Source of the DNA: Acorus gramineus
Lineage: Eukaryota > Streptophyta > Magnoliopsida > Acorales > Acoraceae
DNA length: 64,000 nt
Direction: 5' to 3'
NCBI GenBank assembly: GCA_030737835.1
Contig: CM060856.1
Span: forward strand, 13,185,116 to 13,249,115
The first letter of the stretch is position 1; every line of letters starts with the position of its first letter. Below, in pieces: positions 37,065 to 48,029 of this stretch. Below the pieces are notes generated by a model. That model was not told where the DNA came from and made no database searches. It saw only the letters and a list, made by a program, of their open reading frames with translations. The position numbers were made by a program, and so were the translations under genes.

Positions 37065-39956
37065 ATGGAGGGTTTAGGGGAGAACAACAATCCAGGTCTG
37101 ATCAGACCGATTCATGGAATCCGAGGTAACCATCGATTTTTGTTGTGATTGGGATCTGTTTGGATTGTTTTGATCTTTAGCTGAAGAACCCAAACTTCTT
37201 CTTCTTTTGATGATCAGGAAACTCAATGGAGGGGGGGAAGTTTGCCTCCGAAGTCGGGACCAACCGACGGGCTTTGAGGGACATCCGAAACCTCGTCGGC
37301 AACCCTCCGTACCCTTGTGCGGTCACCAAGAGGCCATTGACAGAGTTAGCCTCTTTAAACACAACCCCATTGTTTACAATACTGAAGTGTTTGTTGTTTG
37401 TTGTCACTCATCTTTTGTTTCACTAATTCTTTCCAGCAAGAATGATGTCGTCGATAAGAACATGAACAATGTAGGACGTCGGCCGATAACCAGGTTAGAT
37501 CAGTTTGTTCTTTTGGTTCCTTTATGTTTTGGATTGTTGTTGTGCTCATTGTTTGATAATTTGATTAGGAAATTCGCCGCTTCGCTCGCGAACAAACCGC
37601 CCGTCTGCCAACAACCCCAGGTACTGATTTCTTATTGTTCTTGATCCACTTTGGGAGATCTTGTGTTACTTGTGTTCTTGACTTGGTTTCTCTTTTTAGG
37701 ACTCACTCGTGCGACATGAAGTGATTGAGATCGAGAAGTCAAAGAGACCAGCCACAGAGAGAGATTTCACAGTTGTGGATGTGGAGGAATACAAATCTGC
37801 TAGTGATCTGCCACTGCCAATGCTGGATGAAGAGATGGTTCGTTTGTGTGATTGTGTAGATCTTTTTTTCGCTTGTTTAGGATTAGTAACTGATGTGGGT
37901 ACTTTCTTTTCAGGACAATTGTGAACTGAAGGAGATTGAAATGGAGGATGTAGTGGTGGATCCAATACCAGACATTGATATCTGTGATGCTAATAACCCT
38001 CTAGCGGTTGTTGATTATGTTGAAGACATCTATAAGTTCTACAGAGAAGCAGAGGTAAATTTAAACTTAGTTTGATTTTGTGTCACTTTTTTTGCTTGCT
38101 TTTTCATTGTTTGTACTGCTTGTTTTCATCCAGGCTGATAGCTGTGTCTGTCCAAACTACATGTCAATACAACATGACATCAATGAGAAAATGAGAGCAA
38201 TTCTTATTGACTGGCTAATCGAGGTAAACAAAATAAACCACATCAAAAACTTGCGATTTAATCACATTGAAGTATCTTAAGCTTTCGATCAACAGGTGCA
38301 CTACAAATTTGAGCTAATGGAGGAGACACTGTTCTTGACTGTGAACCTCATAGACCGATTCTTAGCGCGCCAACCGGTGGTCAGGAAGAAGCTTCAGCTT
38401 GTTGGGGTGACCGCGATGCTTCTAGCATGCAAATACGAAGAGGTTTCGGTCCCCGTTGTGGACGATCTCATACTGATCTCCGATCGTGCTTACACTAGGC
38501 AAGAAGTCCTTGAAATGGAGAAGTTGATGGTGAACACTCTTCAGTTCAACATGTCTCTTCCCACACCTTATGTTTTCATGAGGAGGTTTTTAAAGGCAGC
38601 ACAGTCAGACAAAAAGGTAAGAACTAAGAAGAGTACATTTTTGTTTTCTATATGACTAACAAATAAGTGCTTTTTGATGGACCTTTTTTGGATGATTTTA
38701 AACCAGATGGAACTCCTGTCATCTTTCATAATAGAGCTCTGCCTAGTTGAATACGAGATGCTCAAGTTTCGCCCATCGTTTTTGGCCGCTGCTGCGATAT
38801 ACACCGCTCAGTGTTCGCTTAAAGGTTTCAAGTTCTGGAACAGGGCCAGTGAATTGCATACCAACTATACTGAAAATCAGCTTCTGTGAGTTTTTCTTCA
38901 CTACGACTTTTAACTTGGTTTTTCTGTCTTTTGATTTGTGGGAAATATTCATATCATTTTAGATTTATGAAAAACAAGTGTCAATAAAAAACTTGAAAAC
39001 TGACTGATCAAACAGACTATTTGATAGGAATCTCATCAAAACATACTGATAATTGCATAGCAACCATAAATCAGCTTTTGTGAGTTGAATTGCACTGATC
39101 AAACAGACTATTTGATAGGAATCTCATCAAAACATACTGATAATTGCATAGCAACCATAAATCAGCTTTTGTGAGTTGAATTGCATATCAACAATACTGA
39201 AAATCAGCTTGTGTGAGTTGGATGCTCTTCACTAAACTTGGTTTTCTGTCTTTTGATTTGTGGGAAATATTCACATCAGTCCAGATGGATAAAACAAGTG
39301 CCAATAAAAAACTTGACAACTGACTGACTGATCATAAGGAATCTCATCAAAACATACTGATAATTGTGTAGCAACCATAAATCAAACCTGACAACTGACT
39401 GATCAAAAAGACTTGATAGGAATCTCATCAATACATACTGATAATTGCATAGCAAACCATAAATCAGCTTTTGTGAGTTGGATGTTCTTCATTATAACTT
39501 CTACTTGGTTTTTTCATCCTTCTGACTTTGTGTGATATTTTAATATCAGTATGGATTGATGGGATGGATGAACGGCTTGTCAATCCAAAACTTGAAATTC
39601 TAGATTGATTAAAATAAAGTCTATTGATAAATCTCACTAGAACGTATTCATGTGAAAATTTTCTTGGTATACTGCAATTGTTTCTAACTTTGCTGATGGT
39701 AATGTAGGGAATGTTCTAGGTTGATTAAAATAAAGTCTATTGATAAATCTCACTAGAACGTATTCATGTGAAAATTTTCTTGGTATACTGCAATTGTTTC
39801 TAACTTTGCTGATGGTAATGTAGGGAATGTTCTAGGTTGATGGTGGATTTTCATCAGAGAGCGGGGGCTGGGAAACTCACTGGTGTTCACAGGAAATATA
39901 GCACAAACAAATATTGTTACACCGCCAAATCTGAACCGGCTTGTTTTCTGCTGTAA
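37065..39956 (+). CDS. CYCB2: G2/mitotic-specific cyclin B2, 432 aa
   Basis: Regulatory subunit of the mitotic CDK, needed for entry into mitosis. Ten exons: 37065-37125, 37218-37344, 37437-37493, 37569-37620, 37700-37837, 37914-38054, 38134-38223, 38296-38616, 38707-38885 and 39824-39956 (1299 bp, all in frame). A perfect destruction box RRALRDIRN (RxxLxxIxN) at residues 37-45 marks it for anaphase-promoting-complex turnover. The cyclin box begins [18 protein letters not shown] at 212-229; the HYKFEL form is typical of plant B2 rather than B1 cyclins. The C-terminal fold contains [15 protein letters not shown], and the protein ends SEPACFLL as B2 cyclins do. The last intron (38886-39823) is full of tandem duplications, one of which copies the 3' splice site of the last exon. 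The AACGG cluster upstream suggests G2/M control. Confidence 0.95.
39003..39480. repeat. Tandem repeats in cyclin B2 intron 9, 91-bp unit
   Basis: Two near-identical 91-bp units (39003-39093 and 39094-39184), followed by two diverged copies to about 39480. Each contains GATAGGAATCTCATCAAAA and ATAAATCAGCTTTTGTGAG. The latter part is a copy of the exon 9 end (AAAATCAGCTTCTGTGAG), so the array includes duplicated versions of the 5' splice site. Another exon-end-like copy (ATACTGAAAATCAGCTTGTG) is at about 39195. Confidence 0.8.
39601..39840. repeat. 116-bp tandem duplication across the cyclin B2 exon 10 acceptor
   Basis: Sequence from TTGATTAAAATAAAGTC at 39605 repeats exactly 116 bp later at 39721 and runs through GGTAATGTAGGGAATGTTCT. 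The last-exon acceptor GTAG|GGAATG therefore exists twice, after 39707 (decoy) and after 39823 (real). The copies look virtually identical, so the event is recent. Confidence 0.9.
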
Positions 39957-40233
39957 CATAAAGGGGGGAGGAGGAGGGGAGAGGAGTGTCCGAGAGGTAT
40001 AGTTATCGACAGTTGCGTATCTAACTTAACGTGAGCGCGCAACAGAAGTTGCAAATATTAGTGCCTCTTTCTGATGAAAAGCTCTTCTTTCTCTTGAAGA
40101 TGAACTGGCTCTAACAAAAAATATTCAGCTTTTTAAAATTTTTGTTTTTTTGATTTCGTGGACTGTTTAATTTGATGTAAAGAAGACTCTTCTTCTTCTT
40201 CGCCTTTCTTTGTTTAGTGTGTGTGAACAGTGA

Positions 40234-40239
40234 AATAAA
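40234..40239 (+). terminator. Candidate polyadenylation signal for cyclin B2
   Basis: AATAAA 278 bp after the cyclin stop codon, downstream of a TTCTTCTTCTTC tract. Position fits a plant 3' UTR; not otherwise supported. Confidence 0.35.
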
Positions 40240-40639
40240 TTGTTTGTTATTCAAGGATTTTTTTGTTAACAATGATTTCCATCATGATTCAATGAAAACT
40301 TCATTTTATTGAACAATGTCTCTGATTGCAATGTGAATTGTTAATAAATTTTAAAGTAAACATTATAGACTGGATATTTCAAAACTGTAAGACTGTCAGG
40401 TTCAATACTAGCATGTCAGAATTAAAGTCTCACAATTCAAAAAAAAATTGAATTCAATGATGAAAATGCTTGTAAGACTTTTTGTGCATATGTAACAGTT
40501 CAACTTGAATCAATATATGGATGAATTTATGCTTGAGTTGAAGTCTTACTAATGCGAAGATCCAACGTAACTCTGAATTATGACATTTTGACACACATAA
40601 AATTGTGTTGCTCACTTATCAGTTCAACTTGAAAAAAAT

Positions 40640-40872
40640 TTCGATGGCCTAGTGGTTTAATGGGACACCTCTCTTGGAGGATCTGGCTTTTAGTCAATGC
40701 TGAATTATGACATTATAAATGTGTACATGACTCATGATAAATGTGTACACGTCCTAGGTTGGTTTCTCACTTCTTTGAACTTATGTTCTTCATTGTGCCC
40801 TGGTTTAATGGGACACCTCCTTTGGAGGATCTGGCTTTTAGTCAATGCTGAATTGTGACAAAAAAAAAAAAC
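40640..40872 (+). mobile_element. SINE-like repeat pair with poly(A) tail
   Basis: A unit GGCCTAGTGGTTTAATGGGA...GGAGGATCTGGCTTTTAGTC occurs at about 40647-40707 and again, shortened at its left, at about 40797-40850. The second copy ends in a run of A at 40860-40871. GGCCTAGTGGTTTAA resembles a tRNA box A. Probably SINE-derived, but box B and target duplications were not clear. Confidence 0.35.
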
Positions 40873-41218
40873 AAAACTGACTTACAGTCCAAAGTGCAAT
40901 ATCAAAATTAAACTCGGGTTTATCACATTTGCCAAAAATGCGATGTTACATGCAGTCCATATAAATGGCCATGCATCAAGTTATATATACCTCCCTTTTT
41001 ACAGTTCAGTTTGCATTCTCTACGTCACAAACACAATATATGATATCGTTTAACACAGTGCATACTTACTATCTCAACCTCGATTATGAAAAACAAAAAA
41101 TATATGCATCTAATTCATCTAATTTGCTTTATAGTGCCCTGTGAAAAATGGTAGAGAAGGAGAGGGGATTGAGGGAGGGGAGTAGGAGAAACTGAAGATA
41201 TATTGTTCAAGGATTTAT

Positions 41219-41625
41219 GCACTGTTTGGATTGACGGAATAAACTGGTATTTGGATGCTAGTATAAGCTAAAATTAGGTGGTATAACGTTAGAGCCATTG
41301 CACCTCCCTCTAGAATTCTGCTATTCCAAGCAATAGAATAAGTTTGTCTTTCTATTAAAACAACTGTCTTCATCTCTTATAAATCAAGGCTCATAGGTCA
41401 AATCATTTTTTCACCTTTATAATCTTTATCCACACCTTATTCACATTTTATCCATAGCTTATCAATGATCAACCAAACAACAAAAATTTCATCATTACAT
41501 TTCCTATAAAAATAACAAAAAACACAATCAAACAGAATATTACTTATTCTACTAGTATAGTAATTTATAACTAGAACAATAATAAATCCTAAAATAACTA
41601 ATGTCTTTTTTCTAAACGACACCTT
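41219..41625. mobile_element. MITE-like element related to 23089-23518
   Basis: Left GCACTGTTTGGATTGACGG, right TTTTCTAAACGACACCTTA, and an interior shared with the 23 kb and 48-53 kb elements (CAAATCATTTTTTCACC, TTATTCACATTTTATCC, CAACCAAACAACAAAAA). Ends inferred from the gene-free boundary; no target duplication resolved. Confidence 0.45.
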
Positions 41626-41994
41626 AAAATCTTTTGATGGAAGAAACGATGCTTGTACTGTGGCTGGAGAGTTTCAAGTAGTCGTCTCTGCAAATCAGAG
41701 ATGATTGAAATGATATTTTGGGTAGTGTTAATCGTGTTAGTAATGGAAAGGTCATTAAAGGACTTGAAAAAATATTTAATTTTTTTTTTAAAATAGGGAT
41801 GTAAAAGAATCTGAAAGTTCTGTGACCTATAAAAATAGACCGGCCTCTAATTAAATATCCTATCTTTTTTCATGAATTTGAAGACTTATAAAAATCATGA
41901 AAAGAACTATGGATATATTAAAAAAATAGCACATGTAAACAAAAGGACCTGGAAATAATTTACACAAACACGAATTTATATTACTTTAAATTAT

Positions 41995-42325
41995 ATATAT
42001 TTGCGTATGATTTGTATTTCCCGTTAGAGATCGATCACAATTAACTGTTTAATTTACAGGTAAGCAAATATTTGAGGATTTGTCACAACAGACTATATAT
42101 TTCCCGTAAGAAATCAATCTTAATTGATGATATGATTTACTGATAAACAAATATTAGAGGATTCGTCACAATGACTATATATTTCATGTAAGAAATCGAT
42201 CAATGACTATATATTTCATGTAAAAATCGATCTCAATTAACGGTTCAATTATCAGATAAACAAATATTTAAGGATTCGTCACAGTGATCTCAATTGATGG
42301 TCCAATTTACAGGTAAGCAAAATTT
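41995..42325. repeat. Short tandem repeat array
   Basis: Three to four diverged units of roughly 100 bp built on GAGATCGATCACAATTAA-like, CAAATATTTGAGGATT(T/C)GTCACA and GACTATATATTTC motifs. Non-coding, in the gap between the convergent cyclin and PIG-L genes. Confidence 0.6.
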
Positions 42326-42938
42326 TAAAACAGTGCCTAAACGTTCTCTCCATCAATCATCAATTAACACCACAAAATATATTTAACTTCAAAGAGCTCC
42401 CAAGATGACAAGCCACCCCAAAGGACAGTCTTATCTGTAGTTTGTGTGCATTAGATTGTGTTGAACATAGTTACACATATTTCATAATTAATTGTCGATT
42501 AATGCATTAGATTGACCAACATGATCAAAAGTTCCATGTCACACAACTCAAAAGAGGGTATGATAATTTAATATCAGAGGAGAATAGTAAACCTAATTGC
42601 ATTAAAAAAAAATATAAATTAACTGAACAAATTTAATGATGTTCTCAATTGAGCATGTGCTAATTCATGTTTATGGTTCAACAATGCTTCCACCACCATT
42701 TCCATCACAAGTTATGGTGCTATGATGATCATCCACTTTGTCTTTCTTGCTGATCTACTTGTTGAAGTCCTGCCTATACCAATTTGTAATTCCGGTCAGA
42801 AGGATCGATGATTAATTTTTTTTAAACAAATCAATAGCATGGAAGATGAGAGCGAGTTTAAAATTTGCATTGACAGCAGGAGAATTAACCACAGAACAGA
42901 TGGTTACCACAACTACACCTCTTTCTTGCAATGGCAGG
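42326..42938. other. Gap at the 3' end of the PIG-L gene
   Basis: AT-rich. The right part (about 42660-42938) is probably the PIG-L 3' UTR. No other feature seen. Confidence 0.45.
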
Positions 42939-45900
42939 TTAAACATTGATTCTCCTGATAATGTTCACGTAGGTGTAACCAGAGAATGCCACGAAAAGCT
43001 TTCTGAACCTGCACAGTAAGCACAAGATTAATCTTAACCTGGAGTATACATGCATGCCAATTTTATGGGTTGTGATGTTTGGGAGTCACATTTTATACAC
43101 AGGTAAATAAACATGGTGTGTGTGACACAACAATTTTTTGCAATGGATGGTATTTGAAGCACTAACATTATTTGAAGACATTGCCCAACAATGATTATCC
43201 TAACTGATACAGCCTAAGAGAACAATAACATGTATAAGGCGAATGTGCATCTTACATATTGTGGGAGGTGCATTTAATGCTGATGATGGTGGATAAACAA
43301 GTTTTGGCATGTGGGAGTGTTGCATGCCCAGGATTGAAAAAACACAATTAATCTCTCATAAAAATATCAGCAGAACAGAGGATCTGAGGCTGCTCAGCAA
43401 GACAACCCAGCCCTCTATTCCTTTCAAAGACGTTGTTGGGCCATCAGGTGCATATACATGTAAGTGTGATGATTGCATACTGAGTGTAGATCAATGTAGT
43501 GATTATTTGCTTTTTATTTGTTCCAACAAAAATTAAATGCACATGCTTGTTCTTGAAAAGTCTTTAGTAGTATGGTATTAATCCTAGAATGATATAGTAC
43601 ACCAGTATGGATGATTAATTTAAAGAGAAGATTTACCAGATCCACTGGCTGTCATGTTGGGCCATTGCCAGATAAGTTTTTCTGGGATAGATATTCAGAA
43701 AGTAATGTGTGTGCCTGCCTCGGTAACATTTTGATTGTAGAATAGACAACCATATATCCAGAGGTCCACTATATTTGCGTAGAATGGTCGTGCTTATCTG
43801 AGAGTTTTAAAAGCGAAAGAAAAACACCTATGATTAGAGGAATTCTACTTGTATATAATAAGTTTAAACAAGTTATGGTACAAAAGAAACTGAAATTGAA
43901 ACTGATAGATATCATCAAAATTAGTACAATATCTAAAAGTGAAAATGCGGGAATCAACGCTGTGATCATTTTGGATGATTTTTCCATTCCGTGGACACCA
44001 CAATTAATAATCGTGCAACACAGTTTCAACACCCCCCCCCCCCTCCCCCCCAACTGTTACCCGAATAATAGTATCCATACCGTTTTCAATTTTATGCAAG
44101 ACTTAGGGTGCGTTTTGAAAACACAATTTGAAAATGAGCTTTTACCTTTATACACAATTTTTTAGGATGTAATCACAAGAGCTGCTTTTTAATTAATCAA
44201 GGAATCACGTTTGTTACTGATAACAAAATTTGTTTTTATTAGAATAAACATAGTTTTCGAGGCACTTTTTTTGTTATAATCATGAAGGCAACTTTTCAAT
44301 TAAGTGAGCTTGTTTAGTAACTTGTTTGGGGCTTTTAGCTTTTAAAAAAGTAAAATCAACCTAAAATGAGTTGCCAAACGGGGCCTTAGAATAAAGGGAG
44401 TACAAGCCATTATAAACTTTAAACATGGAAACAATGCGCATACTATCATATGAGTACGAGAAGTTCACAATACCAGAAGTAAATGTCACATACAAGTTCC
44501 CAAGCTTCAATTTTTCTTTGAGAGTTCCCACTTAGGACCATGCTGGGAAGAAGCAATCAGCGATGAGCGATAGTTAATGTCAGACCGGGAAAAAAAAAAA
44601 AATACAAGAAGAGAGATGTTATTCTCAACACTGTATCATCACATTTGCACTTAATTAGAAATTTAGCTAGATTTAATTCATGTATCCTTCACATGGAATA
44701 GCAAAATGTTCAAAGGTTATGAAAATTCTTCTATACATGAAAATTAGGGGAAAAAAGTTGCAGATCTATGTCATGTTATTATAAGTCAAGGTCAGACATA
44801 AAAATAGGTGTCCAGAATTGCTCTTTCATACAATCGAATGGGGTGAGAAATTGATACATAGGGTGATTGACAACCCCTATATGTTGTACACAGCATGTAT
44901 CAGTCATAATGATAAACACAAATTTTCAAGAAATATTAACAAATGGTATTATCCGTCTTAAACAATGTCAATCAACAGAAATTCAACATACCGTATTCCA
45001 TGATGAACATCTCGATGATTAGGATGACCTGAGACTCCATATGAATCAAAAGTAATTAACTAGAAGCAACAAAAAAGGTATGAGATATGTGATGGAAATC
45101 AATTTCTTTAGAACAGTACTTCCCCATAACTCAATAGCATATAGATAAAAAAAAAATGAGCTAATGTACTCAAACAACAAAAGTAAAAAGTACAAAAACC
45201 TGACAATGAGCTTGTCAAACCAATATGACATGTTGGTATGCTTAAATAGCAAAATTATTATTCCAGAAGTAATTAACTTCAAGAAAGTGAAAGTACAAAA
45301 AATAGTGGTCCTTGAGCGTAACAAACTTCCTAAAATTTAATGCCAGTAATTCCTTAAAGATCATTATAAATATGCAAGGTGTTTGAAAAATGCATAAGAC
45401 TCCTATTTTGCTTAAGAGTCCAGCACATGCTTTGCAATTTGCATCAAAAGGCATATCCTGCATGCATGCAATTGAACTGGATTTTCCAATTTAAATCAGC
45501 CAAGGGAAAAGGCAATTATTAGACTAACCAGCACAAGAATATACATAAGTGAGGTATTAAAATTTCTCGATGATAGATGATAATACTTAAACCATGGTAG
45601 GTCGTAATGAAAAAAACTTCCCAAACACTGTAAATAAGGTATGAACATGGCATAAGGAGACCATCTCATCAAATCTACATGAACGTGGGCATAAGGAGAC
45701 CATCTCGTCAAATCTTTATTTGCTAGCATTTCCTTTAACTCTGTTAATTGACATGGAGAAGAACAGGTATTGCAACCCCCCTCCATTTGTTAACTTGTCT
45801 ATCATCCCACACCCCCCACCCCCCCCCCCCCCAAAAAAAAAAAAAAGAAAAAGAAGGAAGATGGAAAGTAGAATTGCCAAGACCATGAGTTTTCCCCTTC

Positions 45901-47465
45901 TAAAAAATCTATGTATAGATGGTACGCACATTATGTTAATTAAACAGAAAATTCTGATTGCATAGATAAATAATTGGATGCATACAATTGGACTAACATG
46001 TTTCAACACTCCCATGTAGCATGTAGCTCTAGAGTGGCACTAAATAAGATGCATGCAAAAATAATAAGAGATATTCATGACTTTCTTACCAATTCAATGT
46101 CCCACAATTTGATATGCTCTTCAACAATTCTTGCTAATAGATGGTGGTCCCATGCATGGTGAAATCCATCCTAGAAAGTCCAACAACCAATAGTTCATGT
46201 TAACAAATGCTTGACATTCAAAAACACTTAAACAGATTTTTCAAGCTTAGAAGTTATGCAATCACCTGGAAAGATGGATGGTCTATTATTTTCACCTGAT
46301 CAGGTGAAATCTGCAAATGAATCGACATTAATACAACACCCCATGGATAGTCAACTAAAATTCTATGCCTTTGCAACGACCAATATAATAGATCACCTAC
46401 CTTGAGAATACCACATGCTCGGTAAAGTTCTTCCTTCCTTAAATCCCCCTTACCATCTGCATTGCCTAAATAAATAAGAAAGGAATGAAGTTTAGATTGA
46501 CAAACACCGGATGCCATTGTCGCACACAACCCTATTCAGTCTCTCCATATCCCAACACACTTGACGCCTAAAACAGCACCGATACACTTCCCTTTTTGCA
46601 ACCCCCTTTCCCTTAACCTAGTATAAAATGCCAAAAAAATACACATTCAATTCCACTTAATTTCTTGTAAAGGTATGTTCTTCATTAAACAAGTATATAC
46701 CTTCAGCTAACAAATGCTCAGACTATTTCTACGAAAGAATGAGTGGAAAAATGTGCGCATAAGCAACCCGATTCTAGGTCCATATGTCAAAAGCGCACAA
46801 AAGTATGCAAAATTGTAACTAATTTTGACCCTTTATTCACCAACACTTTCAAGAGAACCCATAAATGTAAATTGAGCTGATTAACCTTAGAAAATATTAC
46901 CTGTTGACAAGCATAAGATTTGAAGATTGTGGCCTTCCTTGCCGAGTGACAATATAGTCGGAGAAAAGAACCTGCAAAAGAACTATCAACATCTTCTATG
47001 AGAACATCCACCCATATAAAACAATAATTCATTATCGAAGGCAAACATAGGTTATCCAATGAAACAACGAACAAAATTAGATAAGCATCGGCGCATCTTT
47101 CATTCAGGATCTAAGAATTCCACATTAAAATCTCAATTCAACTTTCAGATGCCTTAAATTTTTTAAATGAAATTCGACCTATTAGCGACGGGTAAAAAAA
47201 TAAAAAGAAATACAACTTACATGGACTCATCATCCGGATGAGCAATCACTAATAAGATGTTTTTCTTCTCTGGAAAAAAAAAATGCAAAAATCAGTTAAA
47301 ACACATGCAACAGAAATGAAGGATCAACAAAAAAAATGATAATAATAAACAAAAGATTTCACCTTTGGAGAACGATGTGGGGGTGGAGGGACTGCAAAAG
47401 AGTCTGAATAGAGAGATTGCCCATGACATTGAAGCGATCCCCATCGCCATGAAAAACCATCCCAT
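42939..47465 (-). CDS. PIGL: N-acetylglucosaminyl-phosphatidylinositol de-N-acetylase (PIG-L), 253 aa
   Basis: Second step of GPI-anchor synthesis at the ER: removes acetate from GlcNAc-PI. Ten exons: 47465-47363, 47269-47221, 46971-46901, 46465-46401, 46310-46266, 46170-46090, 45059-44992, 44542-44494, 43797-43637 and 43008-42939 (762 bp, frames match). Residues 3-23 (WFFMAMGIASMSWAISLFRLF) form a single membrane anchor. Metal and catalytic motifs of the LmbE/PIG-L family are intact: LLVIAHPDDESMFF from residue 40 and GVSGHPNHRDVHHG near 146-159. Also GNADGKGDLRKEELYRACG, DHPSFQDGFHHAWDHHLL, SGPLDIWLSIL and the terminal WFRKLFVAFSGYTYVNIIRR, as in plant and animal homologues. Length is normal. 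Start: MGWFFM is the first Met placing the anchor N-terminally; an overlapping longer frame to 47869 is another frame. The gene is convergent with the cyclin gene. Confidence 0.94.
44105..44392. repeat. MITE-like insert in PIG-L intron
   Basis: Left end TTAGGGTGCGTTTTG and right end CAAACGGGGCCTTAGA are imperfect inverted repeats of the CNTTTGG MITE type, in the intron between PIG-L exons 8 and 9. A C-run (44031-44048) lies just outside. No coding capacity. Confidence 0.4.
45815..45846. repeat. C-run followed by A-run
   Basis: A homopolymeric C stretch directly followed by an A stretch, within the PIG-L intron between exons 6 and 7. Such runs are assembly-error prone; otherwise meaningless. 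Confidence 0.6.
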
Positions 47466-48029
47466 CCTCGGGAAGAGAGAGAGAGATTTGACAGAATTAG
47501 TTGGATCTGCAGCAGATGAAACTGAAAAACAGACAGAGACGATCGTTGGAAGAGATGCGGGTGGAAGAGTGTCTCGTCAGAGACGGCGATCGACACGCCG
47601 TCCGATGGGATCGCAACCTCGGCCCGTCGAGCAGCGGTACCGGCGGCGGCGACGCTCGCGTTTGTTGCGGTGGGCTTTGCTTTATCAGGAAAACGTTGCC
47701 GTTTGAGTAGTGGCAGTGGAATAGGGAGAGAACAGGAGGGAATAAGCGAAGAATAAACAATGTAGGGTTGGTCTGGCAAGGGCACAAGGGATAAGTGAGA
47801 GACTGAGAGAGGAGGAGAACATATAATAAACAGTATAAAAAAAAATCGAGATAAAATACTGACAATCATTCATATTTTGAACAAAATGAAAATAATTATT
47901 TTTATTTTCCTTAAATGATGAAATAACATGTATCCATACTTTTTTATTTTAAATTTAATAAATATGAATAAAGATAAAATTGATGATTTTTTTTATCTCA
48001 TAAAACTAGGACAACCCGTAATCTTAACC

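Noticed and set aside
37344..37437. Frameshift in cyclin B2 between exons 2 and 3
   Set aside because: The donor GA|GTTAGC and acceptor TTCCAG|CAAG give an in-frame DKNDVVDKN, so no defect.
41995..42325. CRISPR-like array
   Set aside because: Units are diverged, spacers are not distinct and the sequence is plant nuclear; an ordinary tandem repeat.
43830..44165. 111-codon plus-strand ORF and its antisense partner
   Set aside because: Lies in PIG-L introns, built across a C-homopolymer and the start of a MITE; not protein-like.
47324..47869. 181-codon minus-strand frame overlapping the PIG-L first exon
   Set aside because: It is in another frame. The PIG-L frame from 47465 gives an ER anchor and joins exactly to KKNILLVIAHPDDES; the long frame has no family resemblance.
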